Assembly (NCBI GenBank): GCA_003021175.1
Contig: PXQV01000014.1
Location: 62,001-126,000 of the forward strand
Source: Halobacteriales archaeon QH_7_66_36
GTDB lineage: Archaea > Halobacteriota > Halobacteria > Halobacteriales > Haloarculaceae
Direction of reading: 5' to 3'
Length of the DNA stretch: 64,000 bases
In this document: positions 17,395-25,588 of the stretch, one piece after another
Layout: each line of letters begins with the position of its first letter
How positions within the stretch are numbered: position 1 is the first letter of the stretch
The notes under the pieces: model-generated
What the model saw: the letters and a program-made list of their open reading frames with translations, nothing else
Told to the model about the DNA's origin: nothing
Database searches by the model: none
Translations under genes and position numbers: made by a program

Positions 17395-18078
17395 ATGGGA
17401 CTCGTGGATTCGGAGGACCGATACGAGCTCCTCGTCGAGGAGGGCGTCTTCGCGGAGACCGAGGACGGCCGCGTCGCCGTCACGGAGGCGTTTGACGCCA
17501 CGAAGCGGGTGTACCACGACAGCTACGCCGATATCGACGACGCGACGTTCCACGGGACGGTCGCCGACCTGTTCGAGCTATCGGTCGCCGACGCGCGCGA
17601 CCGGATCGACTCGCTCGGCATCACACGGTCGCAGCTCGTAGCGTATCTCGCGCTCCGGTCACATCTCGAGGACCGCGACGTGACCGTGGACGGCAGCGAC
17701 CTCGTGAGGATGGCCGGGATGGTCGCGGACGTGACGCCCGTCTCGCCGGTGCCCGACGACACGGTAGAGCTGACCGACGACGACTACGAGCGATTCCTCG
17801 CGGACAACCCGGACGCCGTCGTCTTCGTCTGGAAGCTCCACTGTGCCCCGTGTGAGGCGATGAAAGGGGAGCTCGACGAGGTACGCGGGCTCGTCCCCGA
17901 CGGCGTGGCGGTCGCGGGCGTCGACGGCGAGCGCGTCGACGCCTTCCGCCGCGAGTTCGACGTGTCGGCCGCCCCGGCGACGGTCGTCTTCGCTGACGGC
18001 GACCACCACGGGACGCTGGAGAGCCGCCGCGAGCCGTCCCGGCTCGCAGAGCTGTTCGACGCGGCCTACGACGACTGA
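17395..18078 (+). CDS. Thioredoxin-fold protein at the end of the liv-type operon
   Basis: 227 residues from ATG 17395, two bases after the livF stop. Residues 1-115 are a helical domain of unknown function (DRYELLVEEGVFAETEDGRVAVTEAF, LGITRSQLVAYLALRSHLE). Residues 120-227 are a thioredoxin fold with the redox pair CAPC (FVWKLHCAPCEAMKGELDEV), the cis-proline region SAAPATVVFADG and an acidic C-terminus. The N-terminal domain is haloarchaeal-specific as far as I can tell. Tight coupling to a transporter suggests thiol-redox control or maturation of an importer component. The end overlaps the convergent lipoprotein gene by 13 nt. Confidence 0.85.
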   Translation: MGLVDSEDRYELLVEEGVFAETEDGRVAVTEAFDATKRVYHDSYADIDDATFHGTVADLFELSVADARDRIDSLGITRSQLVAYLALRSHLEDRDVTVDGSDLVRMAGMVADVTPVSPVPDDTVELTDDDYERFLADNPDAVVFVWKLHCAPCEAMKGELDEVRGLVPDGVAVAGVDGERVDAFRREFDVSAAPATVVFADGDHHGTLESRREPSRLAELFDAAYDD

Positions 18079-18902
18079 ACGGCCCGCTCGAACCACCCCG
18101 GCCGCTCGATCGTCGTCGCCGACACGTCGCGGTATCTCACCCGCCACTCGACCCGCACCGGCTCGGCGTCCGCGGTCCCGGTGAAGCGGAGCCGGAGCGA
18201 CCGCACCAGCCCACGCTCGGTCACCGTCGCCCGTAACGAGACGTTCCGCACGTCCGCGAACTCCCCGGTGAACGACGCCTCGCGGAGTCCACTCCCGCGG
18301 AGCCGGTAGACGACCGTGTCGCCGTCCGTGCCGCGCTCGACCGTGTCGACGGCCACGGACCGGAAGACGCCCGTGTAGAAACTCGTTGGGTCGGCCTGCC
18401 CGCCCCCGAAGGGGACCGTCGCCACCCAGTATTTCCATGTACCGGCCCCGCCCTCACGCGGGCGAAATCCGTTGTATATCGTCGAGTCGTCCTTCGTGAG
18501 CCGACGAACGTAGACGGAACCGTTCGACCAGAACACGGCCGACGCCGGGGGAGTGCCGAGAAACACCGGCCCGTCGGGTCCCGCGGTTGCCGCTCGTGCG
18601 TGATATCCCCGATCAGCGGCCAACTCCACCCGGATACGGAGTCCCGACCGGACCGTCCCGTTCTCGTACCGTTCGGTCCGGTTCGCGATAAGCGTGTACG
18701 ACGTGTTCTCGATTGCGGCACGGTGTGCGGCCGCGAGTCGCTCGGGGTCGACGACGCCTGCCTCCGTCACGCCGGGGGCAAGCGTCGAATCCGAAGGAAC
18801 TGGTGCCGCCGTCGCCGTCTCGGCTGGCGTCTCGTTCGCCCCGCCCGTGGGCGCGTTACAGCCCGCGAGCACGAGCAGACAGACGATGACGGCGGTTCGC
18901 AT
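18066..18902 (-). CDS. Haloarchaeal lipoprotein of unknown function
   Basis: 278 residues. A short signal (MRTAVIVCLLVLAGC) has its lipobox cysteine at about residue 15, followed by a Thr/Ala/Pro linker. The exported part has a beta-rich pattern (YTLIANRTERYENGTVRSGLRIRVELA, SVYVRRLTKDDSTIYNG, VSLRATVTERGLVRSLRLRFTG) like the LolA/RsiB-like lipoprotein families common in haloarchaea. No catalytic motif is seen. It converges on, and overlaps, the thioredoxin-fold gene. Confidence 0.8.
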   Translation of the reverse strand: MRTAVIVCLLVLAGCNAPTGGANETPAETATAAPVPSDSTLAPGVTEAGVVDPERLAAAHRAAIENTSYTLIANRTERYENGTVRSGLRIRVELAADRGYHARAATAGPDGPVFLGTPPASAVFWSNGSVYVRRLTKDDSTIYNGFRPREGGAGTWKYWVATVPFGGGQADPTSFYTGVFRSVAVDTVERGTDGDTVVYRLRGSGLREASFTGEFADVRNVSLRATVTERGLVRSLRLRFTGTADAEPVRVEWRVRYRDVSATTIERPGWFERAVQSS

Positions 18903-18939
18903 ACGCGTCGTTCGGCCGCCGGCCGCCTAAATCCTCACA

Positions 18940-19212
18940 CTACGTCTCCGGCTCGGCGTCGTCGTAACGGTTCGCGACGTAGATGACGCCGATCAGGAGC
19001 GCGCCGAGCAGCGAGCCGATCGTCGTTCCGCCGTAGATGGCCATCCCGACCGGTGTCGGCGGGAGTTGCACGACGCCGAACAGTTCTGGGTCGAGCCCCT
19101 GCGGCCCGATGGCACCGATAATGAAGCCGATACTCGCCGTGAGAAGGACGACGATGACGTAGATAGTGATGACGAGCCCCGGGCCGCCGGTTCGGTCCTC
19201 CGTCTCGCTCAC
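18940..19212 (-). CDS. Small cox-cluster membrane protein (two helices)
   Basis: 90 residues from GTG 19212, chosen because the protein then starts with the acidic SETEDRTGGPG directly before the first helix; an upstream start would add basic residues untypical of the genome. Two membrane helices (VITIYVIVVLLTASIGFIIGAIG and GMAIYGGTTIGSLLGALLIGVIYV) flank a short loop with GLDPELFGVVQLPPTP. Proteins of this kind accompany haloarchaeal cytochrome oxidase genes. It is divergent from the 31-aa gene at 19272, sharing a 59-nt promoter region. Confidence 0.75.
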   Translation of the reverse strand: MSETEDRTGGPGLVITIYVIVVLLTASIGFIIGAIGPQGLDPELFGVVQLPPTPVGMAIYGGTTIGSLLGALLIGVIYVANRYDDAEPET

Positions 19213-19271
19213 ACGCGAACTCGAAGCGCTCGGAAGATTAGCCTTTTGACCGCGTGGAGCCAACCGAGCGT

Positions 19272-19367
19272 ATGACCGAGAAGGAGGCGCTGTTCGGGGT
19301 GCTCACCGCTATCGCGTCGCTCATGTTCATCACCGGAATCGTCCTCGTGTTGACGAGTCTGAGCTAA
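19272..19367 (+). CDS. 31-aa single-helix membrane peptide
   Basis: The ATG at 19272 opens a 31-codon frame ending TAA 19365-19367: MTEKEALFGVLTAIAS, then a hydrophobic helix LMFITGIVLVLTSLS. A T-rich CCTTTTGAC lies about 25-30 nt upstream. It stands between two cox-cluster genes and has the look of the small single-helix subunits found in respiratory complexes. It is too short for routine gene callers. Conservation in other haloarchaea would be decisive. Confidence 0.65.
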   Translation: MTEKEALFGVLTAIASLMFITGIVLVLTSLS

Positions 19368-19377
19368 AAAGAGAGGG

Positions 19378-21207
19378 TTACTCGTCGTCGACGCGGCGCA
19401 CGGCGGCTTCGACCTCGCCGCCGTCGGCACGAATCTCATCGTCGCTCTCGCCGCCATCGGTGAGCGCGAGCGAGTCCTCGTCGGCCGTCAGTTCCTCTTC
19501 GAACCACTGGAACTCGCGGGAGTGCTGGCCGGTCTCCTTCAGGTCCCACGGGTCGCCGTCCTGCACGACAGGGCCCTCGATGTACGACTGTGCCATGTTC
19601 CACACCCAGATGATCTGCCCGAACAGGATGATGAACGCGCCGACCGTCGCGACTTGGTGGAGCGTCGTAATCTGGGTCAGGGGCGCGATGGCGCCGCTGA
19701 ACTCGTAGGTGGCGTAGCGGCGCGGCATTCCGAGATAGCCCAGCAGGAGGAACGCGAAGAACGTGATGCTCACGCCGATCTCAGAGAGCCAGAAGTGCCA
19801 CTTGGCGAGCGTCTTCTGGTACATCTTCCCCGTCACGAGCGGGAACCAGTAGTAGATCGCCCCGAAGCCGGCGAAGGCGATCATTCCCATCACGATCCAG
19901 TGGAAGTGACCGACGACGTAGTACGTGTCGTGGAGCACCAGATCGATCGGGATGGCCGCGAGGAAGACGCCGGTAATGCCGCCGATGACGAAGTTGGCGA
20001 CGAAGCCGATACAGAACAGCATCGGCGCGGTGAGCCGGATCTTCCCGTTCCACATCGTCGTGATCCAGTTGAACGTCTTCACCGCCGACGGGATGGCGAT
20101 TGCCAGTGAGACGGCCATGAACGACGCCCGGATACGCGGGTTGATCCCTGTCGAGAACATGTGGTGGGCCCAGACGCCGAAGGAGAGGACGCCGATAGCG
20201 AGCGTCGAGTAGATAACGAACTTGTAGCCGAACAGCTTCCGGCCCGAGAACTTGGGGAGGATCCACGAGACGAGCCCCATCGGCGGCAGCACGAGGATGT
20301 ACACCTCAGGGTGGCCGAAGAACCAGAAGAGGTGTTGCCAGAGGATGGGCGACCCGCCCTCGACTGCGAAGAACGTCGTCGCGAAGTTCCGGTCGAGCAG
20401 CAGCATGATGAGCGCACTGCCAAGCAGCGGGAACGCGAAGAGAATCAGCGCCGACTGGGTGAGGATGGTCCACGAGAAGATGTCAAGATTCGCCCAGTTC
20501 ACCTTGCCCGACCGCTCAGTGAAGATGGTCGCGACGAAGTTGATCGCACCCATCGTCGCGGAGACGCCCGAGAGGTGAAGCCCGAGCAACATTAGGTCGA
20601 CGCCGGCGTTGGCCTGCTCGGCCGAGAGCGGCGTGTACATCGTCCACGAGGTCTGCGCGGCCTCGACTGCGCCGCCGGTGAGCGGCGCGAGGAAGAAGCC
20701 CCCCCAGATGAGGAGCGCGGCCGGCGGGAGCAGCCAGAACGCGATGGCGTTGATGCGCGGGAACGCCATGTCGTCCGCCCCGATGAGAAGCGGGACGAAG
20801 TAGTTCGCGAACGCCGCGATGATCGGCGTCCCGAACAGGAACAGCATGGTGATACCGTGGCTCGTCAACAGCCCGTTGTAGAAGGCGTTGCCGCCGAGAC
20901 CGGCGAGTACGTCCATCGCGGGCGTCGTGAGTTCGAGCCGCATGAGCATGACCGACATGCCACCCCAGACGAACGCGATGGTGGCGTAGACGCCGTAGAG
21001 AATGCCGATGTCCTTGTGGTCGACCGTCGTGAGCCAGCGGATCAGCCCGGCGGGCTTGTGCCCGTGACTCGTCTCGTCGCCGTAGCCGGCACTGCCGCTC
21101 CCCAAGGGGGTGTACGTGCGAAGGTCCTCCATCCGGGAGAGGAGGGCGACGACGCCCACGAGAAAGACACCCATGAGGACGGTCAGCGCGAGCTGTTCTC
21201 CTGCCAT
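19378..21207 (-). CDS. coxA: Cytochrome c oxidase subunit I (aa3-type)
   Basis: 609 residues with about twelve membrane helices, the catalytic subunit that reduces oxygen and pumps protons. Diagnostic segments: LTTVDHKDIGILYG, HGITMLFLFGTPI (heme ligand), WQHLFWFFGHPEVYILVLPPMG (CuB histidine, the cross-linked tyrosine and the A1-type glutamate), VWAHHMF (CuB histidines), and VVGHFHWIVMG (both axial ligands of the hemes). The N-terminus has an extra helix before the conserved start, and the C-terminal 60 residues are acidic and soluble. A TATA-like TTTCTTAT (21231-21238, reverse) precedes it by 24 nt. The other oxidase subunits lie 18-23 kb away. Confidence 0.95.
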   Translation of the reverse strand: MAGEQLALTVLMGVFLVGVVALLSRMEDLRTYTPLGSGSAGYGDETSHGHKPAGLIRWLTTVDHKDIGILYGVYATIAFVWGGMSVMLMRLELTTPAMDVLAGLGGNAFYNGLLTSHGITMLFLFGTPIIAAFANYFVPLLIGADDMAFPRINAIAFWLLPPAALLIWGGFFLAPLTGGAVEAAQTSWTMYTPLSAEQANAGVDLMLLGLHLSGVSATMGAINFVATIFTERSGKVNWANLDIFSWTILTQSALILFAFPLLGSALIMLLLDRNFATTFFAVEGGSPILWQHLFWFFGHPEVYILVLPPMGLVSWILPKFSGRKLFGYKFVIYSTLAIGVLSFGVWAHHMFSTGINPRIRASFMAVSLAIAIPSAVKTFNWITTMWNGKIRLTAPMLFCIGFVANFVIGGITGVFLAAIPIDLVLHDTYYVVGHFHWIVMGMIAFAGFGAIYYWFPLVTGKMYQKTLAKWHFWLSEIGVSITFFAFLLLGYLGMPRRYATYEFSGAIAPLTQITTLHQVATVGAFIILFGQIIWVWNMAQSYIEGPVVQDGDPWDLKETGQHSREFQWFEEELTADEDSLALTDGGESDDEIRADGGEVEAAVRRVDDE

Positions 21208-21279
21208 GCGTCTCTGTCAGAACTGGACGATAAGAAAGGTTGTGTTCCCGGGTGACCGGGAGCAGGCAGGTGATTCCGG

Positions 21280-21639
21280 TTACGCGGACTCCTCGTCGTC
21301 GCCTGCAGACTCCTCGGCGGGCTCGTCGGACGTGATCTCGGCGTAGTCGGCGTCTTCATCGGGGTTCGCCGCGGCCGCCTCCGGCTCGGCGAACTCCTCG
21401 GGGTCCGCTTCCAGTTCCTCCTCGGCGTTCGAGATCGCCTTCCCCGAGAAGTAGGTGAGGACGAACAGGCCACCGAAGGTCAGAATGACGATGCTGAACT
21501 GGATCGCTTGGCTGGCCGGGTCGGATCCGAACGGGTTGAACAGCGCGAAAACGACGACGAAGAAGGCCATCATCGCCAGCGGAATGGCGTTGACGATGAG
21601 ATCGAGGAGCGTCTCCCGGTCGAACGTCCGTGATGACAT
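21280..21639 (-). CDS. Small cox-cluster membrane protein with acidic tail
   Basis: 119 residues. Two membrane helices (LIVNAIPLAMMAFFVVVFALF and FSIVILTFGGLFVLTYFSG) are followed by a strongly acidic, disordered tail of about 50 residues (EEELEADPEEFAEPEAAA and on). It is 72 nt upstream of coxA on the same strand, so it is probably co-transcribed. It belongs to a haloarchaeal group found beside cytochrome oxidase genes; the role in assembly or stability is not known. Confidence 0.78.
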   Translation of the reverse strand: MSSRTFDRETLLDLIVNAIPLAMMAFFVVVFALFNPFGSDPASQAIQFSIVILTFGGLFVLTYFSGKAISNAEEELEADPEEFAEPEAAAANPDEDADYAEITSDEPAEESAGDDEESA

Positions 21640-21692
21640 ACCTGGGGCTTAGGCTACCGCGTCTAAGAGGTTACGGGTTCGTGCCGAGGGGG

Positions 21693-22115
21693 TCAGGCGG
21701 CGAACGGATCGCCGTCGACGACAGTCGCGCCGGCCGCGCTCGCCGCGAGCGCGATGACGCCCGCAGCGGCGATGGAGAATCCTCGCAGGATGATAGTATC
21801 CGATCCCTCGGCGGCACCGAGGACGGCAGCGACGTCCACGCCCGTCTGTGAGGTGACGACCAACGCGCCGATGGCGACGAGGACGACGCCGAGGCTGGCG
21901 AGCAGTCGCCACGGGCGCTCGCTGTACCCCGCCTCCTGCACGATGCCGGCGACGCTCCCGACGAACAGGAGGAGCCCCCCGACCGCCACCGGATACAGTC
22001 CCATGAACACGCCGACCTCGCCGACAGCGAGCCCCAGCGCCACGAACAGCGGCCACGGACTCGCCTTTGAGGCCTCGCTGGCCGGCATGGTCGCGTCCGC
22101 CTCTCCCTCAGACAT
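21693..22115 (-). CDS. Four-helix membrane protein of the cox cluster
   Basis: 140 residues from ATG 22115; an upstream in-frame start at 22160 would add a proline-rich stretch and is less likely. Four hydrophobic segments (PLFVALGLAVGEVGVFMGLYP, AVGGLLLFVGSVAGIV, LLASLGVVLVAIGALVVT, GFSIAAAGVIALAASAAGATV). The N-terminus is acidic. It is the first gene of the apparent three-gene unit ending in coxA, with a gap of 53 nt to the next. No known catalytic motif; a respiratory accessory subunit is the natural guess from context only. Confidence 0.72.
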   Translation of the reverse strand: MSEGEADATMPASEASKASPWPLFVALGLAVGEVGVFMGLYPVAVGGLLLFVGSVAGIVQEAGYSERPWRLLASLGVVLVAIGALVVTSQTGVDVAAVLGAAEGSDTIILRGFSIAAAGVIALAASAAGATVVDGDPFAA

Positions 22116-22170
22116 TACGCCTACTGGGGGCGGTACCCTCAAAGCCTCGTCGGTGTCCAAAACGTCGGCG

Positions 22171-22352
22171 GTGTTCAGACAAGCGGGGCGTCACTCGGCT
22201 GCGTAACCGCGATGGATGAGACTGAAAGGGGCCGTTGACGGCGGCTTCGCCGCCGTCTGCTCGGGAGAGCGTCGCTCTCCCGGTGGGCGAGCGACCGGGG
22301 GCTTTCTACACCGCGTTACCCTCCTCGTATCCGGAGTCGCTCCTATCTAAAC
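22171..22352 (+). repeat. Structured intergenic repeat, copy A
   Basis: 182 bp. It begins GTGTTCAG and ends CTAAAC, with the 5' block reaching ACTGAAAGGGGCC at about 22221 and the 3' block starting GGGGGCTTTCTACACC at about 22297. Between them are two perfect hairpins, GACGGCGG-loop-CCGCCGTC and GGGAGAGC-loop-GCTCTCCC. It shares both blocks with copies at 25167, 30812, 49484 and 54312. It ends 24 bp before the TATA box of the phosphomevalonate decarboxylase gene. Confidence 0.75.
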
Positions 22353-22376
22353 AGTACCGAGACGTCTGTCGCGACC

Positions 22377-22382
22377 TTTATA
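22377..22382 (+). promoter_or_regulatory. TATA box of mvaD
   Basis: TTTATA at 22377-22382, 24 nt before the ATG at 22406. It supports a leaderless transcript and the choice of this start. Confidence 0.55.
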
Positions 22383-22405
22383 CGACCCACGGCCGGCCTA
22401 CGCGC

Positions 22406-23377
22406 ATGAAGGCGACCGCGAAGGCCCACCCGATACAGGGGCTCGTGAAGTACCACGGGATGCGCAATCCGGAGCTACGGCTCCCGTACCACGACTCGAT
22501 CAGCGTCTGTACCGCGCCCTCACACTCGAAGACGACCGCCGAGTTCGACGACGCGCTCGACGACGACGAAATCGTCATCGACGGCGAGACGGTGACGGGT
22601 CGCGGCCGCGAGCGCGTCGAGATGGTGATCGACCACGTCCGCGACCTCGCGGACATCGACGCGCCGGTGCGCTTCCACTCGGCGAACAACTTCCCGACGA
22701 ACATCGGCTTCGGCTCCTCGTCGTCCGGCTTCGCGGCCGCGGCGATGGCACTGGTGGAGGCCGCGGGGCTCGACGTGACCCGACCGGAGGTATCGACGGT
22801 CGCCCGCCGTGGCTCCTCCTCGGCAGCGCGGGCCGTCACCGGCGCATTCTCGCAACTCGACGCCGGGATGAACGACGCGGACTGTCGCTCACACCGCATC
22901 GAGACGGGACTGGAAGACGACCTGCGAATCGTCGCTGCGGAGGTGCCGGCGTTCAAACACACCGAGGAGGCCCACCGAGAGGCGGAGGAGTCGCACATGT
23001 TCGACGCGCGGATGGCGCACATCCACGGGCAGATAGCCGACATGCGTGATGCACTCCGGCGCGAGGCGTTCGACGAGGCGTTCGAGCTGGCCGAACACGA
23101 CTCGCTGTCGCTGGCTGCGACGACGATGACCGGTCCCGCTGGCTGGGTGTACTGGCAGCCGGAGACGCTGGCGGTGTTCGAGACGGTCCGTGACCTGCGC
23201 GAGGAGGAAGGGATCCCCGTCTACTACTCGACGGACACGGGCGCGTCGGTGTACGTGAACACGACCGCCGCCCACGTCGACCGCGTGGAGTCGGCCGTCG
23301 CCGAACACGTCCCGACGCGCGTCTGGGAAGTCGGTGGCCCCGCACAGGTGCTCGACGAGAGCGAGGCCCTGTTCTGA
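22406..23377 (+). CDS. mvaD: Phosphomevalonate decarboxylase
   Basis: 323 residues from ATG 22406, a GHMP-kinase-fold enzyme of the mevalonate pathway. In haloarchaea the homologue decarboxylates mevalonate 5-phosphate to isopentenyl phosphate (established for Haloferax volcanii), which isopentenyl phosphate kinase then activates. Motifs: AKAHPIQGLVKYHGMRNPELRLP at the N-terminus, the glycine/serine loop FPTNIGFGSSSSGFAAAAMAL near residue 100, and the C-terminal YYSTDTGASVYVNT. The product feeds archaeol lipids, made partly by the UbiA enzyme at 31064. Decarboxylase rather than diphosphomevalonate specificity is inferred from the taxon. Confidence 0.87.
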   Translation: MKATAKAHPIQGLVKYHGMRNPELRLPYHDSISVCTAPSHSKTTAEFDDALDDDEIVIDGETVTGRGRERVEMVIDHVRDLADIDAPVRFHSANNFPTNIGFGSSSSGFAAAAMALVEAAGLDVTRPEVSTVARRGSSSAARAVTGAFSQLDAGMNDADCRSHRIETGLEDDLRIVAAEVPAFKHTEEAHREAEESHMFDARMAHIHGQIADMRDALRREAFDEAFELAEHDSLSLAATTMTGPAGWVYWQPETLAVFETVRDLREEEGIPVYYSTDTGASVYVNTTAAHVDRVESAVAEHVPTRVWEVGGPAQVLDESEALF

Positions 23378-23429
23378 TGTGGATCCCTGAACCCGACAGC
23401 GTTTTGACGAGCCTGTTCGAACGTGGTGT

Positions 23430-23915
23430 ATGGTATCAGAAGGGGACCACGCCCCCGATTTCGAGCTTCTCGGCACCGACGGCGAGGAGATAACCGAGTA
23501 CAAGCTCACCGACCACCTCGAGGACGGACCCGTCGTCCTCGCGTTCTACCCGCAGGACTTCTCGCCTGTCTGCACCGAGGAGCTGTGTACCCTCCACGAA
23601 GGGGACTTCTTCGCGTTCGCACCGGGTGTCGACATCTTCGGCATCTCCAACGACGGCATCTACAGCCACAGGGAGTTCATTGACAAACACGGGCTCGGGT
23701 TCCCGCTCCTCTCCGACAGCGAGACGGCGGTCGCCGACGCTTACGGGGCCCGGTATGACGAACCGGTTGTGGAGATGGGCAATTCCATGACGAAACGGTC
23801 GCTGTTCATGATCGACGAGGAACAGACGGTGCGGTACGCGTGGATTACCGACGACGTGCGCGAACAGCCAGACCTGCTCGAAGCGAAGGACCGGCTCGAC
23901 GAGGTCGTCGCATGA
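23430..23915 (+). CDS. Peroxiredoxin (AhpC/TSA family)
   Basis: 161 residues. A thioredoxin fold with VSEGDHAPDFELLGTDGEE, the peroxidatic cysteine in YPQDFSPVCTEELC (about residue 48, TxxC context PVCTEE) and FGISNDGIYSHREFIDKHGLGFPLLSD. The second cysteine five residues on could be resolving, as in some one-domain types. It reduces hydroperoxides in the cytoplasm. A start-stop overlap (ATGA, 23912-23915) couples it to the next gene. Confidence 0.9.
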   Translation: MVSEGDHAPDFELLGTDGEEITEYKLTDHLEDGPVVLAFYPQDFSPVCTEELCTLHEGDFFAFAPGVDIFGISNDGIYSHREFIDKHGLGFPLLSDSETAVADAYGARYDEPVVEMGNSMTKRSLFMIDEEQTVRYAWITDDVREQPDLLEAKDRLDEVVA

Positions 23916-24535
23916 CCGAGGACGGGAACCCGCTCATCAGTCCCGTCGAGGTCGTCGAGGCGGCCCTCGACGGCCAGACGGACCCGGTGCCAGAGGGCTA
24001 CTCTGCGAACGCGCTCGTCCATGCCTCTACCGGGCAGAGCGCCACCTGTGGTCAGCTCCTCTCCGTGTTCGATCCGATAAACGTGCTCGGTGTTGCAATC
24101 CAGCACGATCCAAGCCACTATCTCCGTATCTGTGAGGAATGGTCGACGCTCGATCCCTCGCGGCTCGCCGTGGTCGACGTGAACCCGTCGGGCCGTGACC
24201 CACCGGCGGAGATACGTATCGAAACAGTCCCGGACGCGGAGGACCTCACGGGGATCGGTATCGCGGTGACACAGCTCGTGAAACAGGCTGCGCAGTCGGA
24301 CGTACCCACAGTGGTCTGCTTCGATTCGCTGACTCCGCTGCTCCAGTACTCCGACATCGAGCGGTGTTATCGGTTCCTCGATACAACGACGAACCGGCTG
24401 AACAAGGTCTGTGCGGTGAGCCACGCCCACATCGATCCCGCCGCTCACGACGACCAGACGCTCCAGCAGATCGCCACCGTCTTCGACGCTACCGTCAGAC
24501 GCGACGACGAGGAGTGGCAGGTCTCCCCGAGCTGA
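23912..24535 (+). CDS. RecA-superfamily-like regulator without P-loop
   Basis: 207 residues; ATG 23912 overlaps the peroxiredoxin stop. It resembles the haloarchaeal KaiC/RAD55-related proteins that keep the fold but not the ATPase: no GxxxxGK is present, the Walker B-like strand is TVVCFDSLTPLLQYSDIERCYRFL, and LTGIGIAVTQLV and AHIDPAAHDDQTLQQI follow. A paralogue with the same segments lies at 32006. These proteins often accompany halophilic sensors such as HTR-like proteins, but no partner is seen here except the peroxiredoxin. Function unknown. Confidence 0.72.
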   Translation: MTEDGNPLISPVEVVEAALDGQTDPVPEGYSANALVHASTGQSATCGQLLSVFDPINVLGVAIQHDPSHYLRICEEWSTLDPSRLAVVDVNPSGRDPPAEIRIETVPDAEDLTGIGIAVTQLVKQAAQSDVPTVVCFDSLTPLLQYSDIERCYRFLDTTTNRLNKVCAVSHAHIDPAAHDDQTLQQIATVFDATVRRDDEEWQVSPS

Positions 24536-24597
24536 TCGTCCCAGCGCGTGTCGAAGGTGGATAGCCCCTCGGACTGCTCACCCAAGACCGGACTCCC

Positions 24598-25113
24598 TCA
24601 GAGTTCGTGTCCGCAGTCGGAACAGACGATACGCATCGCGTCCATCTCGGGTATCCGCCCGTCGTCGGCGTCGGGGGCCGCGAGCGAGTGGACCGTCTCC
24701 GCGCCGCAGTCGGGACAATCGACGAGGGCCTCCACGCCGTCCCACGCGTGTCGCTCCGACCCGACGCCGATTGCCAGCCCTGTCACGGGTTCCTCGGTCT
24801 CGTTGCGGCCCTGCTGGAAGACGTCGCCCGCCTCGAAGTGGATCCCACCCATTGGGCCGATCTCGGTCGTCTCGCTCGCCTCGTTCGGACCGGGAGCCGT
24901 CTCGAACGTCGCCGTTCCCTCCAGCGCGACGAACAGTTCCTCCTGATCCGTGTGGGTGTGGAGACCGCCGGAGAATGACTCGCCGGGGTCGAGTTCCAGA
25001 TGCGTCGCGGCGAAGCCCATCGCGTCGATGGCCTGCGACAGCGGCCGTCGGTCCTCGTTTGCCCCCATGAAGTGTGGCACCTGTTCCACGTCGTCGAGGT
25101 CGAGCTGTTGCAT
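24598..25113 (-). CDS. Cupin protein with C-terminal zinc ribbon
   Basis: 171 residues. Residues 30-110 form a cupin barrel with metal-binding HTHTDQEELFVALEGTATFE (cupin motif 1) and a second motif around GGIHFEAGDVFQQGRN. The last 45 residues contain CPDCGAET and CSDCGHEL, a zinc ribbon. Substrate is unknown. It is convergent with the RecA-like gene and reads away from repeat copy B. Confidence 0.82.
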   Translation of the reverse strand: MQQLDLDDVEQVPHFMGANEDRRPLSQAIDAMGFAATHLELDPGESFSGGLHTHTDQEELFVALEGTATFETAPGPNEASETTEIGPMGGIHFEAGDVFQQGRNETEEPVTGLAIGVGSERHAWDGVEALVDCPDCGAETVHSLAAPDADDGRIPEMDAMRIVCSDCGHEL

Positions 25114-25166
25114 GTGACGCGGTCACGTTCCACCCGACAAAAGCCTACGTGTCGGTTGCAGGAGTG

Positions 25167-25470
25167 TCGAATTAGGAGTGAATCCGGAGATCAAGGAGGC
25201 AACGAGGTGTAGAAAGCCCCCAGTCGGTACGGTCGCGCGGCTCGCTGTCGCCGGAAATCGGAGATTTCCGAGATGACGAGCGAGCGTCGCTCTCTCGGAC
25301 CACGCGCCTCGCCCGCCCGTCCGCCTCGCTGCTTACGTCGCCGTGCTTCCCGTACCGACCACCGGGAGAGCAGAGCTCTCCCGAGCAATCGGCGGCGAAG
25401 CCGCCGATAACGGCCCCTTTCAGTTCCACCCGACCGCATGTGCTCAGGCAACCGTCGCGTAGCTGAACAC
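25167..25470 (-). repeat. Structured intergenic repeat, copy B
   Basis: About 304 bp in reverse orientation, filling most of the 475-bp gap 25114-25588. Read on the minus strand it starts GTGTTCAG (25470 downward), passes ACTGAAAGGGGCC, hairpins of CGGCGGCTTCGCCGCCG and GGGAGAG-loop-CTCTCCC type, a block with GACGTAAGCAGCGAGG, a hairpin GGAAATCGGAGATTTCC, and then GGGGGCTTTCTACACCTCG. The outer end near 25167-25175 is less well conserved. The remaining 118 bp up to 25588 shows nothing further. Confidence 0.75.
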
Positions 25471-25588
25471 TACCGTCGCTCGCCGAGGCCGGGATGTCGC
25501 TCTCCAGAAGCCACGCACGGCACGGTTCCGTCGCGTCCGAGCTGGCAGGTTCCGGCAGACCCAAACGGCACGCGCCCGAACATCGCGT

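Noticed and set aside
14712-17501. Very long open frame (929 codons) antisense to the livM-livG-livF genes
   Set aside because: It is a shadow produced by high GC codon bias; the plus-strand genes have full ABC motifs.
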